Shown here: piece after piece, positions 47,253 to 60,252 of the stretch
Layout: every line of letters begins with the position of its first letter
Position numbering within the stretch: the first letter of the stretch is position 1
Assembly (NCBI GenBank): GCA_002224055.1
Contig: AZLU01000005.1
Location: 496,001-560,000, forward strand
Source of the DNA: Pezizomycotina sp. ARF18
Lineage: Eukaryota > Ascomycota
Direction: 5' to 3'
DNA length: 64,000 nucleotides
Translations under genes and position numbers: made by a program
The notes under the pieces: generated by a model
What the model was told of the DNA's origin: nothing
Databases searched by the model: none
Seen by the model: the letters and a program-made list of their open reading frames with translations, nothing else

Positions 47253-50200
47253 TACAATGCTTATTTGGCCCTGATGATATGTTATTTATCATCGGCGATC
47301 GATATCGACAATAATAAGGGCCAGCGCCCGCCTAGGACCTTTTGAAGATCACCATGGTCAGATATTCCTCATTTTCCTTAGCGAAACGTATTCGTCCCCC
47401 GGTACACAGAGTGTTTTCTAGCCGTTTCATAAGACGATAGTTAGAGGATATTCTCTCGATGGTCTTGCAGGGTATCTCAGGGTTCACCAACAATATAGCG
47501 CTCCGCTTGGGTTGGCATACGCGAACGGGATAGTAGGGGAATTATAGCAAGGGCATTCCGCAGTCGCATTCGTGGGCACTTCAAGTAGCCGAAAAATTGA
47601 TCATTTGCGTGTCAAAAAGTACGGAAACTCCTGGAGAAAATCAAGACTTCTGCCATCCTCGATAGATGCTCTCAAACAATATTTGTAAGCAGTAGATTCC
47701 GCGATACGGGATATCCGTAACTGCTGTACACAAAAGCAGGGACCAAGATTCCTTTGTGAGCAGTTAGATCCGGATCAACAGCCAGCTGCAGGTGCACTAG
47801 CGAGTAATGAAGGACGGTGAGTAGTACGAAAAATGCTGTGCTGTTTAGGACTATAGATGACCCGATCAAAGAAAGGTAGGAGCGACCACGGCACAGAATA
47901 TAGTATGATTTCAAACCAGTAAAAGTAGCCCATAGGGAAAGCGGCGACACTGAAAGAATAAAAACGGTACTTAACTACGGAACATTTGGGGATCCGGAAC
48001 TGTAAAAGCTTAGAGCGAATATAAAACGCAGTAAAAAAAAAAAAAAACGAAAACGAAAACGGGATGATTTCGCTATCCCGGGAGGCGCTCGCATCTATAT
48101 TTTCCGTCTTAATACCGTACCTTTCTTTCTCAATGTTCCTTGTTCCTTGCCGCATGCACGTAGTAATAGTTTGCACATCCTAGCACAGTATAAAGTGAAG
48201 GAGTAAATTGTTTCAACCCATTTTGTTTCGTTTCTCAACGAAAAGAAAAAATCAAAAGCAACATTGCTTGGAACGGCAAACGGGAAAATTAAATTATAAA
48301 AAAAATCTCCCCGCACGATTTCGAATTTTAGAAAGACTTCGTATCGTTCTTCTTATTCACTGATTTTGCTCCGTTTTAAAGTCATTGGTGGAGACTGCCC
48401 CGCTGAAAAAGGAAAAGAAAAGAAGCTAAAACAAATATTGGAATACTTTTTTTTAAGGAAACGTGCGCCAAATTACAATAATTTTACCTCTTGAAAGGAA
48501 TATCAAAGCAAAATACAAGATAATGCTACGAGTATGTTATTTCTCTGTGTGTCCCGTTGCATATGAGTAATTTATAAAATTGTCATTAGATAATTAAAAC
48601 AGTATTAAAGCCAACGGCTAGCACTTCACACACCAACATTGGCAGGCTTGTGCTTTGCAATTTGAGGCATTAAGTCATAATTCTAGGGAATATTTTTCTC
48701 AGCACGTATTCATCCAATGTTTAGGAGAATTCCGCTCGGGAAGACGTTTCATCTCTCAGTGGCGGGACTAGAAGCAGGCATCGTTGAAGCGAGCTAGTCC
48801 TTGCCAGTCGGTCTTCATGGGCTCGAAATAAAATGATTTGTAGAGATATTAGATAACTAGGTCTAAGACGTAACTGTGAGAAAGAGGAAAGAATTTGGAA
48901 AGGAGTATCTAGAGGTAAGCAAAAAGCTGAAACGTCGTCGCAACAATGCAGCGCCATAGCTTCACGTGATATTATGTAACATTCTCTATTCACTTTTTTC
49001 CCCATTGGATGTCTGGATATTGCTCTAAACCTTGAAGCTTAAAGTTTTCGACTTGCCCCACAATTTATAAAAACATTGGGAATACGACATCGTGAAGATG
49101 GTAAATTTGGAGGGGAGTAGGATCACGAGTATCATAGGATTTCTTGGTCAAGGCAGTGTATTGTTTGAGTTTCTCAAACGTGGGGGAGGGCTTGAGAATA
49201 GTCAGTGACATGGTAATTAACATATGGATTGACTTCGTTATGTAACCTTTAGCACGGTTCTCCTACTTCGGACTTTCAATGTACAATTCTAGTACAAAAT
49301 ATATTTGGAGACTAGACTTTTTCGTCTTGCCCTGACTCGAGCTTGATCGTTTGCGGTCGATGCTATACCGAGAAGTCATAGCTTGAGTTTCCAAGCTACA
49401 AGGTTGTTTCGAGCCAATGAGCGTTAATAGCGCACTTCCGAACCACCGATTAACATGATAAGTCCACAGCAGGAAATCGAGAAAATAATTGGAGCTAGTG
49501 ATGAACATTCATTTTTTCTTAGTCCTGGCAACAAAAAATTATACAACGACCGGTGTTTCTCTAGAAACTGAAAAATCTACGGCGTTAGTGATATCAATAG
49601 GCTAATCATAGACGTAGATGAGCAGGCACCGTAAGGCCACTACGACCGACTATGATGTTTCTCCGGGTACGCATGACAGATGATCAACTCCCCAAAAAAA
49701 AAAAAAAAAGACTAGTCGTTCCTGAAGCTCTATCTTCACCAGAACCATGAATAAGACGGCAATGTAAAATAGCAGTGGTAGTGTACTATCTTCAACTGAT
49801 CTCTAAGATAGTCCAATTTCCAATTCACTCCGTTTTTTCCTTTCTCAAATGTGATAATTAAATTACGTGAATGATAAAGCACAGGATGAACAAGGTTGAA
49901 ATTGAAATTTCAATATGGACTGGCCTGCTCGTTGAAGTTGGTTGGGATTGAAATTATTTCCTTTTTCAGACAACATTATAGTTGTGTTTGAAATCGGCCC
50001 GGTAGTTTAAATCTGGGGGAGGAAACCCGGTTTTTCTTGTGTGGAGTAAACCCTATATATAATTAAAAAAAAAACTCCAAACATCAGATATCATCAAATT
50101 TCCCTTAGAACATCGATTATGATTGGGGTTGGGACGGATAACAGTTGAATACTTCTAGATACTGACCATGAACAGTAAAGCTCAGATCGTCGTGGCCTTA

Positions 50201-53200
50201 TATATGGGGCGACGTACCTCTCTGTCGGTTATTCTAACAAGGAAGAGAGCTCGTCGCGCGTCAGAATATGCGCATACGGGAATGCACCTTCCTTACCAAT
50301 TTCCACAAGGACCAAAAAAAAAAGAAACAAATACCGCCGGACAGACAGGGAGAAACGCCACGATCTGCAATTGTGACGATCCAAACATTTCTTTAGGCCT
50401 AGAATATTCCAAAGGAATGATAACGTTGCTCGTATTACCCGATAGTGAAATCCGATAGTTTGTTTATACCTTTTTTTTTGTAGATAGGAAATGAGTGATG
50501 TGTGTCTTCTCGGGGTATCTTATTAATCATCTACAGTTATTGGAAACAATTTAGAGAATGGAAAGAAAAAGGAGACAGCAAGGAGTAGAGTACCCTAATA
50601 CCAGACTTGACACCACGCAAACAATATAAGATCTCACTTCACTACTACGAATTAAGGAAATTGTTTATCTTTAAAATAGAAAGGAAAAATCACTCGTGCG
50701 AGGGTATTAGATCTGGCCGAGGGTTGATATAAACTTTACAGTGGCTACGTGAACGCGCGATGAACGTAACAAGATCTAATAAAAAATCTCCAAGTAAGAG
50801 GGTACGATGGATCGTCCGAACAATTTTCTAGAAGATATCTCCTAGACAAGGGTTTAAGCCTGTTTTCCTTTTGTTTACGAGAGCCTGAAGGAAACAAAAT
50901 CCTCGGAGAAACCATTCGTAGGAGACTCCGAGGAGTTTGTAAATCTCCACAATATATATACCTTTTCGATCCCTTAGATCTCAAACAACATTGATATCTT
51001 TTTCAAAAAGATACTGGCTCCGAGGAGAACCCTCCGCGGACCTGGATTCCCGTTACTTGGGCAAGCCACTACAAACTATGGAGGAGGGGAAGGAGCAATA
51101 TGTGGTAGGTGGCGTATACGCCATGTTTTGCGTGGCTTCCCTTGTCAAGCCGCCTTTGCTTTAAACTAGCTTGAAGGCTTACAAGTTCATCTGAAAAAAA
51201 AAAAAAAAAAAAAAAAAAAACACATTCTTGAAAGCAGTATTTACCAATTTCCTCGGGGACCTTTGTTGCCGGGTATTTACCATTAGTGCCGCAGAATTCT
51301 TATTTGAAATATGTTATTTTATGTTTTTGTTCTCTCCGCCTCCACTACCAACAGTTGCTTTCTGTTTCACAACAGAAACTTTATTTCGTGATCCAGTGTG
51401 CCGCAACGAACCAGCGGCAGACAAGATCGGACCGTAAAGACCCTTACATAGTGCTAAAATCGATATGTATAAAAAATTTTTGTATTCCGGGCGGTTTCGA
51501 CTCAGATCTGGGAAATGAGCAAAGAACTGCTATTTAGAATCGTTGAGAGCTTGAATTCGTCATCAATGAACTTAGTAAGCTAATATAGCGCCTTGTAAAA
51601 AATATTCTCCTGCTCTTATCTTCTTATTTATTTAGTTATTTATTTATTTATTTTTTTGAACGCCATTTCTGTAAATTTCGTTCCATAAAGCCCATATGTA
51701 TCTTATCGATCGTAATATAAATTCCAATATCTCCTATGACTGCTATTATCCCCAACGAGTTTGTATCTAAGCTACGTGTACCTCAGTATAATTCAAGTGG
51801 TATCCTAAGATATGTTTATGAAGAATTTACAGTACCATCCAATCTGCAAAACGCATACTCAGAGCTACTTTAATGATATCGGGTTAGAAAAGAAAAACAT
51901 GATGTCCCGAGCCATAAATGAAATTTTATTCGCTAATTAGCAATGCAAGTCAAAAAAATTTTGTGCGATGGTAAACAAAAATATATCATATTGTTCGCGT
52001 TAAGCTGGCCCCCCAATCTCTTGGAAAGCGGAGACGAACAGAAATCATACAATTCAGTAAAGACCACTAAAGACGTTTTTAAATGATAATCATGCTGGAC
52101 CATATTGAAAGCATTAAATCCTCCCTGGTAAGCATAATGAAAAAAGTATTGCCCTTCGCTTCCGTAGGTCACGAGAGTACATCATAGTAATCTTTTAAAC
52201 TTTCGGGTAAGCGAGAGCCGCCTGCAGGTTCCGAAAAGACGAAAAGGAGCAAGAATGAAATAAATCACCAAAAACAAAAGAAGAAAGGAAAATAATGAAG
52301 AAATAAAGTTCAGTTTTCTATGTATAAGGGTTTCCACAAGGCTTTTTTTAACCTTTGATGATACGTATGACGAAATTGGAAGTGTGGGGTTTTGGAAATG
52401 GGGGAATTGAGTTTGTGTACCTGCGTGGAGGCTCTCAAGGGAAAATTTTTTTCTTTCAGGCCATCATGCAGACCCCACTGCTGCTTGTCGTGGTCATGTC
52501 ATGTAACTATATGAAGTACGTACTTACTCATTCCCACGTAACGTCAAGGCCGTGAGTTTGTTGGTGGATTCAAAATTAGCGCTGTAAAACTTGTTCATGC
52601 AATGCACGATACTTACTTACGCGGCTACGCTAGCTTGCAGCCGGCTTTCGCGTTCGTTAGGATCCGTGGGTGCGTGATGCGTGATGGAGCCGTGAGAATT
52701 AAAATGGAGCTACAAACGTACCGCATTATAATGAGGGGAAACAACAGTAAACGTAAAGAAAGATCGAGAGAGGATCGGGTGTAAGCTGAGGAATACAAAA
52801 TCACTAGGCAATTAAAACCGAAAGATAACAATAAAAGAAGAAGCAATTAAAATTATCTTTCATGGAAAAATTATGAGATAATTCGACATTCCGCCCTCCA
52901 GACGTTCATAAAGACAAGATTTATACGGAGGACACTAGTAATCAAGCATCTACATTGCTCAGTTGTGGAAATATCGATATCATGGAACGTAATTAGACGT
53001 TTCTTTGAGAGGTTTAGTTGAAACTTAGTGACGACGGTATAGTATCGTGACAAAGATGTAATGGGGAAATTGACAGAGAAAACAGATTTGCCAAGTCTAT
53101 CATCGAGACGAGCATATACTGATAACGATATACAAAAGGCAGGGGGGGAAACGAATCGTGAAAAGAAAACGTCGAGAAGAAAGCAAAGATCCCGTGGGAA

Positions 53201-56170
53201 ATTTAGAGATTTGGAAATATTGCAAAAAAATTTGTTGTCTTCACCGAATTCAGAATGCACCGCAAAAAAAAAAAAAAGAAAAAAAAAAAAAAAAGGAAGG
53301 AAAAGAAAGGTTCACCAATGTCAAACCCAAAAAGAAATAGTATCGTTTTTTTCTTGAAACTAAACTTCACGATCACCGAGCTCTCCTGCAGATCCGAGGA
53401 CGAGACGGATATTGCCGTAACGTGCATCTAATACATGTTAACAGGGATTACAACCAGACTGACAAGGAAGAAAACGAGGACTTGGCTTTTCAGGCCAGGG
53501 CCTGTTCTTCGATCTTGAAATTCCCGTAGATGAGGGCATCATGACCCGCAATTCAGGAAAAACAGGACGATCTATCACAGATTTCGAAGGATTTTACGTG
53601 GGAAGGGGGAAGGAAGGGAAAAATCAAAATCAGCCTTTCAAGGTGCCTGCGAAAGGGGAAAGTTTGAGCGCGTGCAGAGTGGAGTATCGAACGCAGAAAA
53701 AAAAAAGGAAGTAACAGAAAAAACGAGCTAGTAATATAAACATTGGGAAACGCCACGATTTTGTTTTTTTTTTCTCGATATCTGATGTTGTCATACATGC
53801 GCCAACAGCTCAAATTGAAAGAAGACGAAAAAGAAAAGAGTAAAGAATAAGGGCAATAATAAACAATCTAACGGTGCGCCGGCTATAAACGAGTTTTCTT
53901 TTCTTAATGTATAGTAATAAAAGTCGACGATATCTTGGATGTAAACATCTAAGTCTATAGTGCTAACAATACAAATATTATTGCTTGCAATATAAATGGA
54001 TACACATTCACTAATCCTGTGTGCGGATTTATTATTATTTGGTGCCTTTTTATTTTCGTTTGTGGGGGTAGAGATCGCCATTGCCCGGTTTTTGGTCGTT
54101 TGAGGAAGCGAAACAGAGAAAAAAAACAAAAGCACGCTAATAGCTTGGAAGCGAAACAATCCTTATTGTTCAATAGCCTAAAAGCTTGCAGCTATCAAGG
54201 AGATTTCAAGGGCTCCGGCTTAGTTCCCGCCTTTCAAGGGCTCTAAACTTTCTTCATGCATGCTATAGTACAGACACTGGTTAACGTACTCTAGCTCTAA
54301 GGAACGCCATCAGAAAGATTTCAACGTGGAGGCATTGCAAATAAGCCTTTGTATCTCCATCGGGATCAATACCAGTAGCTTTTCATAAGTAGGGCAACGC
54401 CAGCGTGACGTGGGTTAATAAAATTTCAGGTTCCCCGATATGCAGGAATGTGCACACACTCACTAGTCTAAGATTCAATTTAGCAAGTTTATTGCCTTAA
54501 TATTTCGTGCATAGGGTTGCCCTGTAGGCTAATCTTCATTTGAACACTTGAGGTAGCCTTTGTATATTATTTTTAATGGCCGCCGCTTCAACTAGCCGTT
54601 GACCACCCTTTCGATCTTTGCCTAGCAAAACACATGTCAAGAGAGGATGTAGAAGGTAACCCAAATGTTTCCCTCGAGCCCTTGTCATAAATCAATCCTT
54701 TGGAAATCTTTAATTTGATTCCTTTTTTTATTTTTATTTTATTTTTTTCTTTCTTATAGTTAACAGTTCCTCCACATTTTTTCCTGCCCTACTGGTGGCT
54801 CCTTTGGAGGATACTAGACTAACATGATGGCAGTATTATGTTTATCTCCGCAAAACGCACCGCCATTACGGATTTTTTGTTTCAATATTTTTTAATTCTC
54901 CTAACTTTTTGACTAAAGGGTCTCGATAGGGCCTGTTCCTTCGGTGCTTTTTTTTTTTTTTTTTTTTTTTTCTCACAAAGCAATTCCCCCAGTCAACTAA
55001 AAAAGGTAAGAAAAACGCAGGTCCAAAAAAAAAAAATTTTTTTGCGGTGGCAATCAACCAAAAAAAGAGAGTAGTACGTGGCCGAAGGTAATAGTAAACG
55101 TTTACAAGAAGAAAATTTTTTCGTTTACCCCGAGGAGACTGCCAACGAGAAGAAAGATCAATTCACAAGCTGGTCAGTCCATAAACCCTTGTCAGAGGTA
55201 AACGAGAAGGAAGGGGGTTAGTAAAATATTTCACGGTGATAGGCGGAAAGTCGAGATTCTTGTTAAATTTTTGAAATTTGTGGAGTTCTCAAAACGAGTA
55301 AACGCGGTGAGAAGTGACAGTCCAGATGAAATTGCTATAATACTAAGGTAATTGTGTTATAGCTATATAGCAGGGGAAGATATATCTGGGGCAAAACTCA
55401 GTACTTTCATGGCGACTAGTAAGAGGAGTACAAGATCGTGGAAAAGAAGGTATAGAGAAACCAGATATAAGATAAACAAAATGTGCACATGTGCTGTGTT
55501 AGTATGGAAAGGGAGAACTAACAGCAATCGCAACCCCCATTGAGAGCCATAGAGTACTGCGGCTGTTCCAGAATGTAGCAATAATCGTGGAGAAATGATG
55601 GAACAGAGAAATTCACCTGCAGCCATTGCGGAGAGTGAGAGATCGATCGTAGACTAAACCATAGGAAGAGAAGTTACATGAAAAAGAAAAGAAAGAAGAG
55701 TTTGCTTTCACGACGCCCAAAGGTACACAAAACGAAATGATAAAGAAACAACCAGTAAACACCAAGACCAGTAATACAGCAGTACCATACTAAATGTTAA
55801 CAAAGGAACCCGTTTTTGACCGAAATGCACAAAAATATATTGCCAGTATGCAAGAAATAAGTTTCGTCATAAGCGTTATTTTTCCCCTGGAATTTCCCCC
55901 TCCGTTTAAGGAATTTGGACATAACAAGCAACCCGAAAGAGACAGACCATTGATTGGGAAAAAAAGAACGAATATTGTGAGAACCAAGAACACCAATAAT
56001 GACACCACTAATAATACAGAAAGGAAAGAAAAAGAAATTGACGAAGAGAGCCTATAACACATAGGCCAAGAAAATGGTGGCTCGTTACATATGTTGAAAG
56101 AGAAATACAAAAGAAAATCAAATATTACAAAGGAGATGAGATCCCATCATTTTTTCAAATGGAGGAAGTG
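47253..56170. other. Long AT-rich spacer, no recognisable gene
   Basis: Contains A or T runs at about 49695-49709, 51194-51220, 53263-53294 and 54947-54971. Open frames, such as 47775-48176 (minus), 50168-50458 and 52871-53260 (minus), are unrecognised and several are built on homopolymers. I see no RNA gene or mobile-element domain. Confidence 0.4.
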
Positions 56171-57083
56171 TTAAGTGAAGCCAGGGAGGTATCCATATCC
56201 GAGCGCCTGCAACGCGACCGGAACACAGGACTGAGGGGTTTGTTGGCACCAGCGTACCAGATTGGTATATTCCGGTGTCATTCCAACGGGGCAAGCATGC
56301 CAGTGATTGTTGCTCTTATACCTACAGTATCCAGGAGAAAAGTGAATGTTAGTTCTTTTGCTTTCTCGAAAAGAATGAAAAATGAAGTAGTTCTTGAGGC
56401 AAGATGGGCTCATATATGAACATACCTGATAAGGTACCCTTTGTCGCCATCTGGAGTTGTGTCCCATCTCACTGTAAATTCGTAAGGGGAAGCCCTTGGT
56501 GGGACAAATCGGAGTGAGGACTAGTAAAATAGATAGGGAGAGTGCTATAGTCGAAAACAATTAGTAAATGAACTAAACAGCGGCGAGATAGTTCTCTACC
56601 GGTAAGTTGGAAAGAATTTAATTTACTTACTCGTTAGGGAAGACATACATCGAGGTGAAGCCAGTCGGGACCGCGTGGAAGCTGGTAAAGCCAATCCTCC
56701 TTCTCCGGGACCTGTGCCGCCGTAAAGAAGTAATGGCTCCGAGTATATCTCAAATTTGATATCCCCAATAAACGCAGAGCCTATGCGAAATCATTAATCA
56801 GTCGTAGTCCATATATAAAGAGAGCGAATCTCCTGAAAATAAACACATACTATTGCATAACAGAGCTGTTGCCAGGGAGATCCGATCCCTTTCCCTGGCG
56901 GTAAAACGGCGTAGACGACAAAATTCGTGGCTGTTGGGGTATGGCGGTGGGAGTGGTTGCGGGAGCTGCTGCTTTTATAAGGCCTGTTTCAAAATAGTAA
57001 AAACCAGATAATAATGTAAAGGAGAGAGTAAAGCATGCTGATGTTGGAAAAGTTCGAACTTCTATAGATGATGATTTGAGCAA
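56171..57083 (-). CDS. Hypothetical multi-exon protein, possibly secreted or anchored
   Basis: Three or four coding blocks on the minus strand fit one gene. The first has a hydrophobic stretch (TSACFTLSFTLLSGFYYF), a Pro/Ala linker (AAAPATTPTAIPQQPRILSS) and SPWQQLCYAI in a neighbouring frame. An intron (GTATGT donor near 56850, AG near 56775) precedes SAFIGDIKFEIYSEPLLLYG and FTSFHAVPTGFTSMYVFPN. A second intron (GTAAGT near 56635, TAG near 56545) leads to SPYEFTVRWDTTPDGDKGYL. A third (GTATGT near 56425, TAG near 56330) leads to YKSNNHWHACPVG and CCVP-type cysteines in WCQQTPQSCVPVALQA, with the stop at 56171. Small frame changes occur. I do not recognise the family; the regular exon structure argues that it is a real gene. 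Confidence 0.55.
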
Positions 57084-57198
57084 ACGAAAGAAAATGCTTC
57101 ATGAGCGCAATGATGGTAAACGATCGTATGTGGTCTATGCTTATTAAAAAGAAAAGAATGCTTAAATATAAAAGTGTGGTAGCCGTCTAGTAGGAAAC

Positions 57199-57740
57199 CT
57201 AGGTGATAAATCGTGATATGCCCTTCCGTGTCTTTCCTTTTTTCGTTCTCTCGACGAAGATCAAACGTTCCCCTAATGCCTTCAGTGGATCGGCTGTTGA
57301 TACAGAATGATCCGTCGGGCTCTTAGCTTTCGGCGACGAACTTCTCCTTGCCGAAGAAGTTGAGGAGTATTGGTCTTCCAACGTTGACTGGAAAGAGTTC
57401 TCAAAGGAGTAGACTCGCGGTTGCTGAGGCTGCGGCTTTTGACGCGGCGGGTGCGCCTGGAACTGGTGCTGGTATGGAAAACCGTTCGGATTCGCGAACG
57501 TCGGTGGAGCAGCTATGGGCTGGAATGCCGGGGAAAATAGCCCTGCGTTGGAGCAGAAGTCGATAATATTCCTGCGCTGCTTATTGACGAAGGCGCACTT
57601 GAGTAAAAGTAATGTGGTGGGCTTTGCGGTCCTACTTGTCTGACCACAGACGAAGAGCAAACAGAGCTACTTAAGCTTGAATGCGAGCTAGCGTGTCGGA
57701 GAGGGAAGAAGCATGCGGTTGAGAGCTGTGACGAGGACAT
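57199..57740 (-). CDS. Hypothetical Ser/Pro/Gln-rich protein
   Basis: The ATG at 57738-57740 (MSSSQLSTACFF) leads into Ser-rich sequence (HASSHSSLSSSVCSSSVVRQ, YFYSSAPSSISSAGILSTSA). After one frame change near 57520 it continues with Pro/Gln-rich sequence (FQPIAAPPTFANPNGFPYQH, RQKPQPQQPRVYSFENSFQS) and a basic C-terminus (ERLIFVERTKKGKTRKGISR), stopping at 57199. An alternative upstream ATG at about 57768 in another frame (MAYPTPAPLP) would extend it. The composition suggests a disordered, possibly nuclear protein. It lies just upstream of the previous gene on the same strand, so the two could be exons of one gene. Not recognised. Confidence 0.45.
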
Positions 57741-58492
57741 GGTAAGGGTGCGGGTGTTGGATATGCCATGGCTATGACGGTGTGGCCAGGAAGGGAACGA
57801 TGTCTTTGTGTGCCTCCATGTGAGTGTTGTCTCGACTGGTCACGGTCGACCCTGACAAATTGAGGAAAGAAAGGAAAAATGGTACGATAGGCATTTTTCC
57901 CGAACTTCGGTGATACAATCTAATTAAGTGCAACGGTTCACAGAAACAACTACAACTAAGCAGAAAAGCAGGACTCTTTCTAGATGAGATAGTTAGCTCT
58001 ATATACTTGAGTGTAGGGAGTGTATACACTGATTTTTATATATATCTTATTCCTCTTGTTTTTTTTTTTTTTCTTTTTTTTTCTAGGTTGAATTGTTTAT
58101 GGCGGGTGGCTTATAATGCCGCAGGAAACATACCAAAACGATAATCTCAAAAGTTCCAGTAATAGAAACTCTTTGTTCTCCTTTACAGATTGGTTGGTAT
58201 AAAACCCTTACTTCATAAATCCAAAGCGCTTTATATAAAGTATATTTTACTTTATGACTCAAGCTCGCAGATATCCCAAATTTTGGAAAATATATATAGA
58301 TGAGAATTGCGTTCTTTTGGATTCCTTTCGGTGACGGATGGGTAATGTATAATCTGTGTCTCGCTGCAGTGTTGAAAACGAGGGAAGGATATTTTGTGTA
58401 CGTCCGTGTGCACGTATATATAGTTGTGGATTCAGGTGTGGAGAAATGCGGTAGAACACAATCGACCCGATAACCGTATATAGGGCGCCGAA

Positions 58493-58528
<36 letters not shown>

Positions 58529-60192
58529 GTTGTCGACTGGTAGTTGGAAAAAACTAATTCCTGTATTCTCCGACTTGTATGTACAATGCCGAACTTAACT
58601 CCTTCTCGTGGTCGTTTTTTTAATATCTCGATCGAGTTCTTTTTGAAATGATCCTTGACTCTTGAGAGACTTTTGCGGAATCTTGAATCGGAACGGCTGA
58701 GAGACGGACCTTTATATCAAACGTATCTTCTGGAATGACGATGATGATTCTTTCCAAGTCGACAGATCTTGGGACTACACAGCTATTATAAATGGAGCTT
58801 TTCTTCTTCTGTATTCTTTTTCTTAACGGTATCGCACAAAACAAGTAACCTTTCTTTTTCTTGCCTCTTTCCTTTCTTTTTGCTTTTTTCATCTTTCTTT
58901 TCTTTTCTCATGCTTTTGATTTATTTTAATAATAATATATATATATTCTCTTCTTTTCAAGAGAACCCACTATACCGAGCCCTTTTGGGACGAAAGGACA
59001 TCTCAAATGGTGTAGTACGTGAGAGGAATAAATATAATAATATTCCTTTTTTCAAATAGTAGTAATATTTTTGCTTTTTTTAAAAATTTTTTTTAAAAAT
59101 AAAATTAATAACAGTAGACTCGGGGGAAGGGTTTGAGTATATTGTTTTAATCGGGAACAGCTCAGAGGCACCATTAGTGTACCGGTATAAGGGGGTTCAA
59201 GATGGTGTAATGGAGTTTGAGCACCTGTATATACAGTAGACGTGACGAGTTCCCTTCTTTTTTTTTCAGATTGACTCCTCACCCTTGCGAAGTCCAGGTT
59301 TTTTCTTCACACCCCCTTCTTTGGTCTCTCGTCATTATTTTAGCAGCGCAGGCCATATATCGTTTAGAAAAAAACTAAGAATAATAAATAAAAAGCAAAG
59401 AAAAAGGTACAAAGCAATAAGAAAGTCACAGTGGGATTTGGGGAAGAAAAAAAGGAAAAAATGAAGCAAAGCGAAAAAAAGAGGAAAAAGCAAATTTACA
59501 ACTCGGAGGAGGAAGGAAAAAGAAAAGAAAAGGAAATTTTTAGAAGGAAGTATTCTCAGGTACCAGGCTGAAAATAGTTGCATCTAATATTACCGTGGTA
59601 TGCTGATCTTTTGATTCTCAATAATTTTTATTTTTATTTATATATTCTTTTATTTTTTATTTATTTATTTCTTTTATTTTATTTCTTTTCATTTTAATTT
59701 ATTTATCTTGATTATTCGTCACCTTTTTTGCTCTGATAAAATAAAATAAACTAAAATAAATAAAACTAAAATCCTGTCTATATATATTATTATAGGCAAA
59801 GGGGCTTACCTAGCAATTCATTTTCTAGCCTCTCTTACGCCTGATAAGTGGAGAGAATAAGATCAAGCGGCGCTTTGATAGGAAAGAGAGGCTAAAATTT
59901 CACTTCGCAGGTGATGGATTGTAGAACCTCCGAATTATTGCGTGTGGGGTTTCGGCCCCAGAGGGCTTTTTTTTTTTTTTTTTTTTTTTTTTTTTGGTGG
60001 TCCACCACCGCAAAGCGAAAAGAGAAGTCGCAAAGTAATAGCATCGCGTTTGGATAGGAACCTTGGAGAAGCATATGAGTTAGTAATGTTATGATGAAAG
60101 GCTAGTCCTATGTTCCCTTCCAATAGACTTCTCCTTGGGGCAAAATACTGTGGGCCCCGAAAGAATGATTGTTCTTCGGCGCTTGTCAGAAA
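57741..60192. other. AT-rich spacer
   Basis: Contains T and A runs at 58060-58083, 58498-58526 and 59967-59995 and a long TTTA-rich stretch around 59620-59760. Frames such as 59335-59583 (minus) are low-complexity. I see no gene in it. Confidence 0.45.
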
Positions 60193-60252
60193 GTTAGGTC
60201 AGCACAATCCTACCTATGGTGAACACTTCACGTGTGTTCAATTCGACCTAAC
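60193..60252. other. Nested inverted repeat
   Basis: The outer arms are gttaggtc (60193-60200) and gacctaac (60245-60252). Inside, tgaacac pairs with gtgttca around ttcacgt. It could form a stable branched RNA or DNA hairpin of about 60 bases. It is not flanked by visible direct repeats, so it is not clearly a transposon end. Confidence 0.35.

Noticed and set aside
53061-53427. Lys-rich plus frames and Phe-rich minus frame
   Set aside because: They are built on A-rich microsatellite sequence with no other coding signal.
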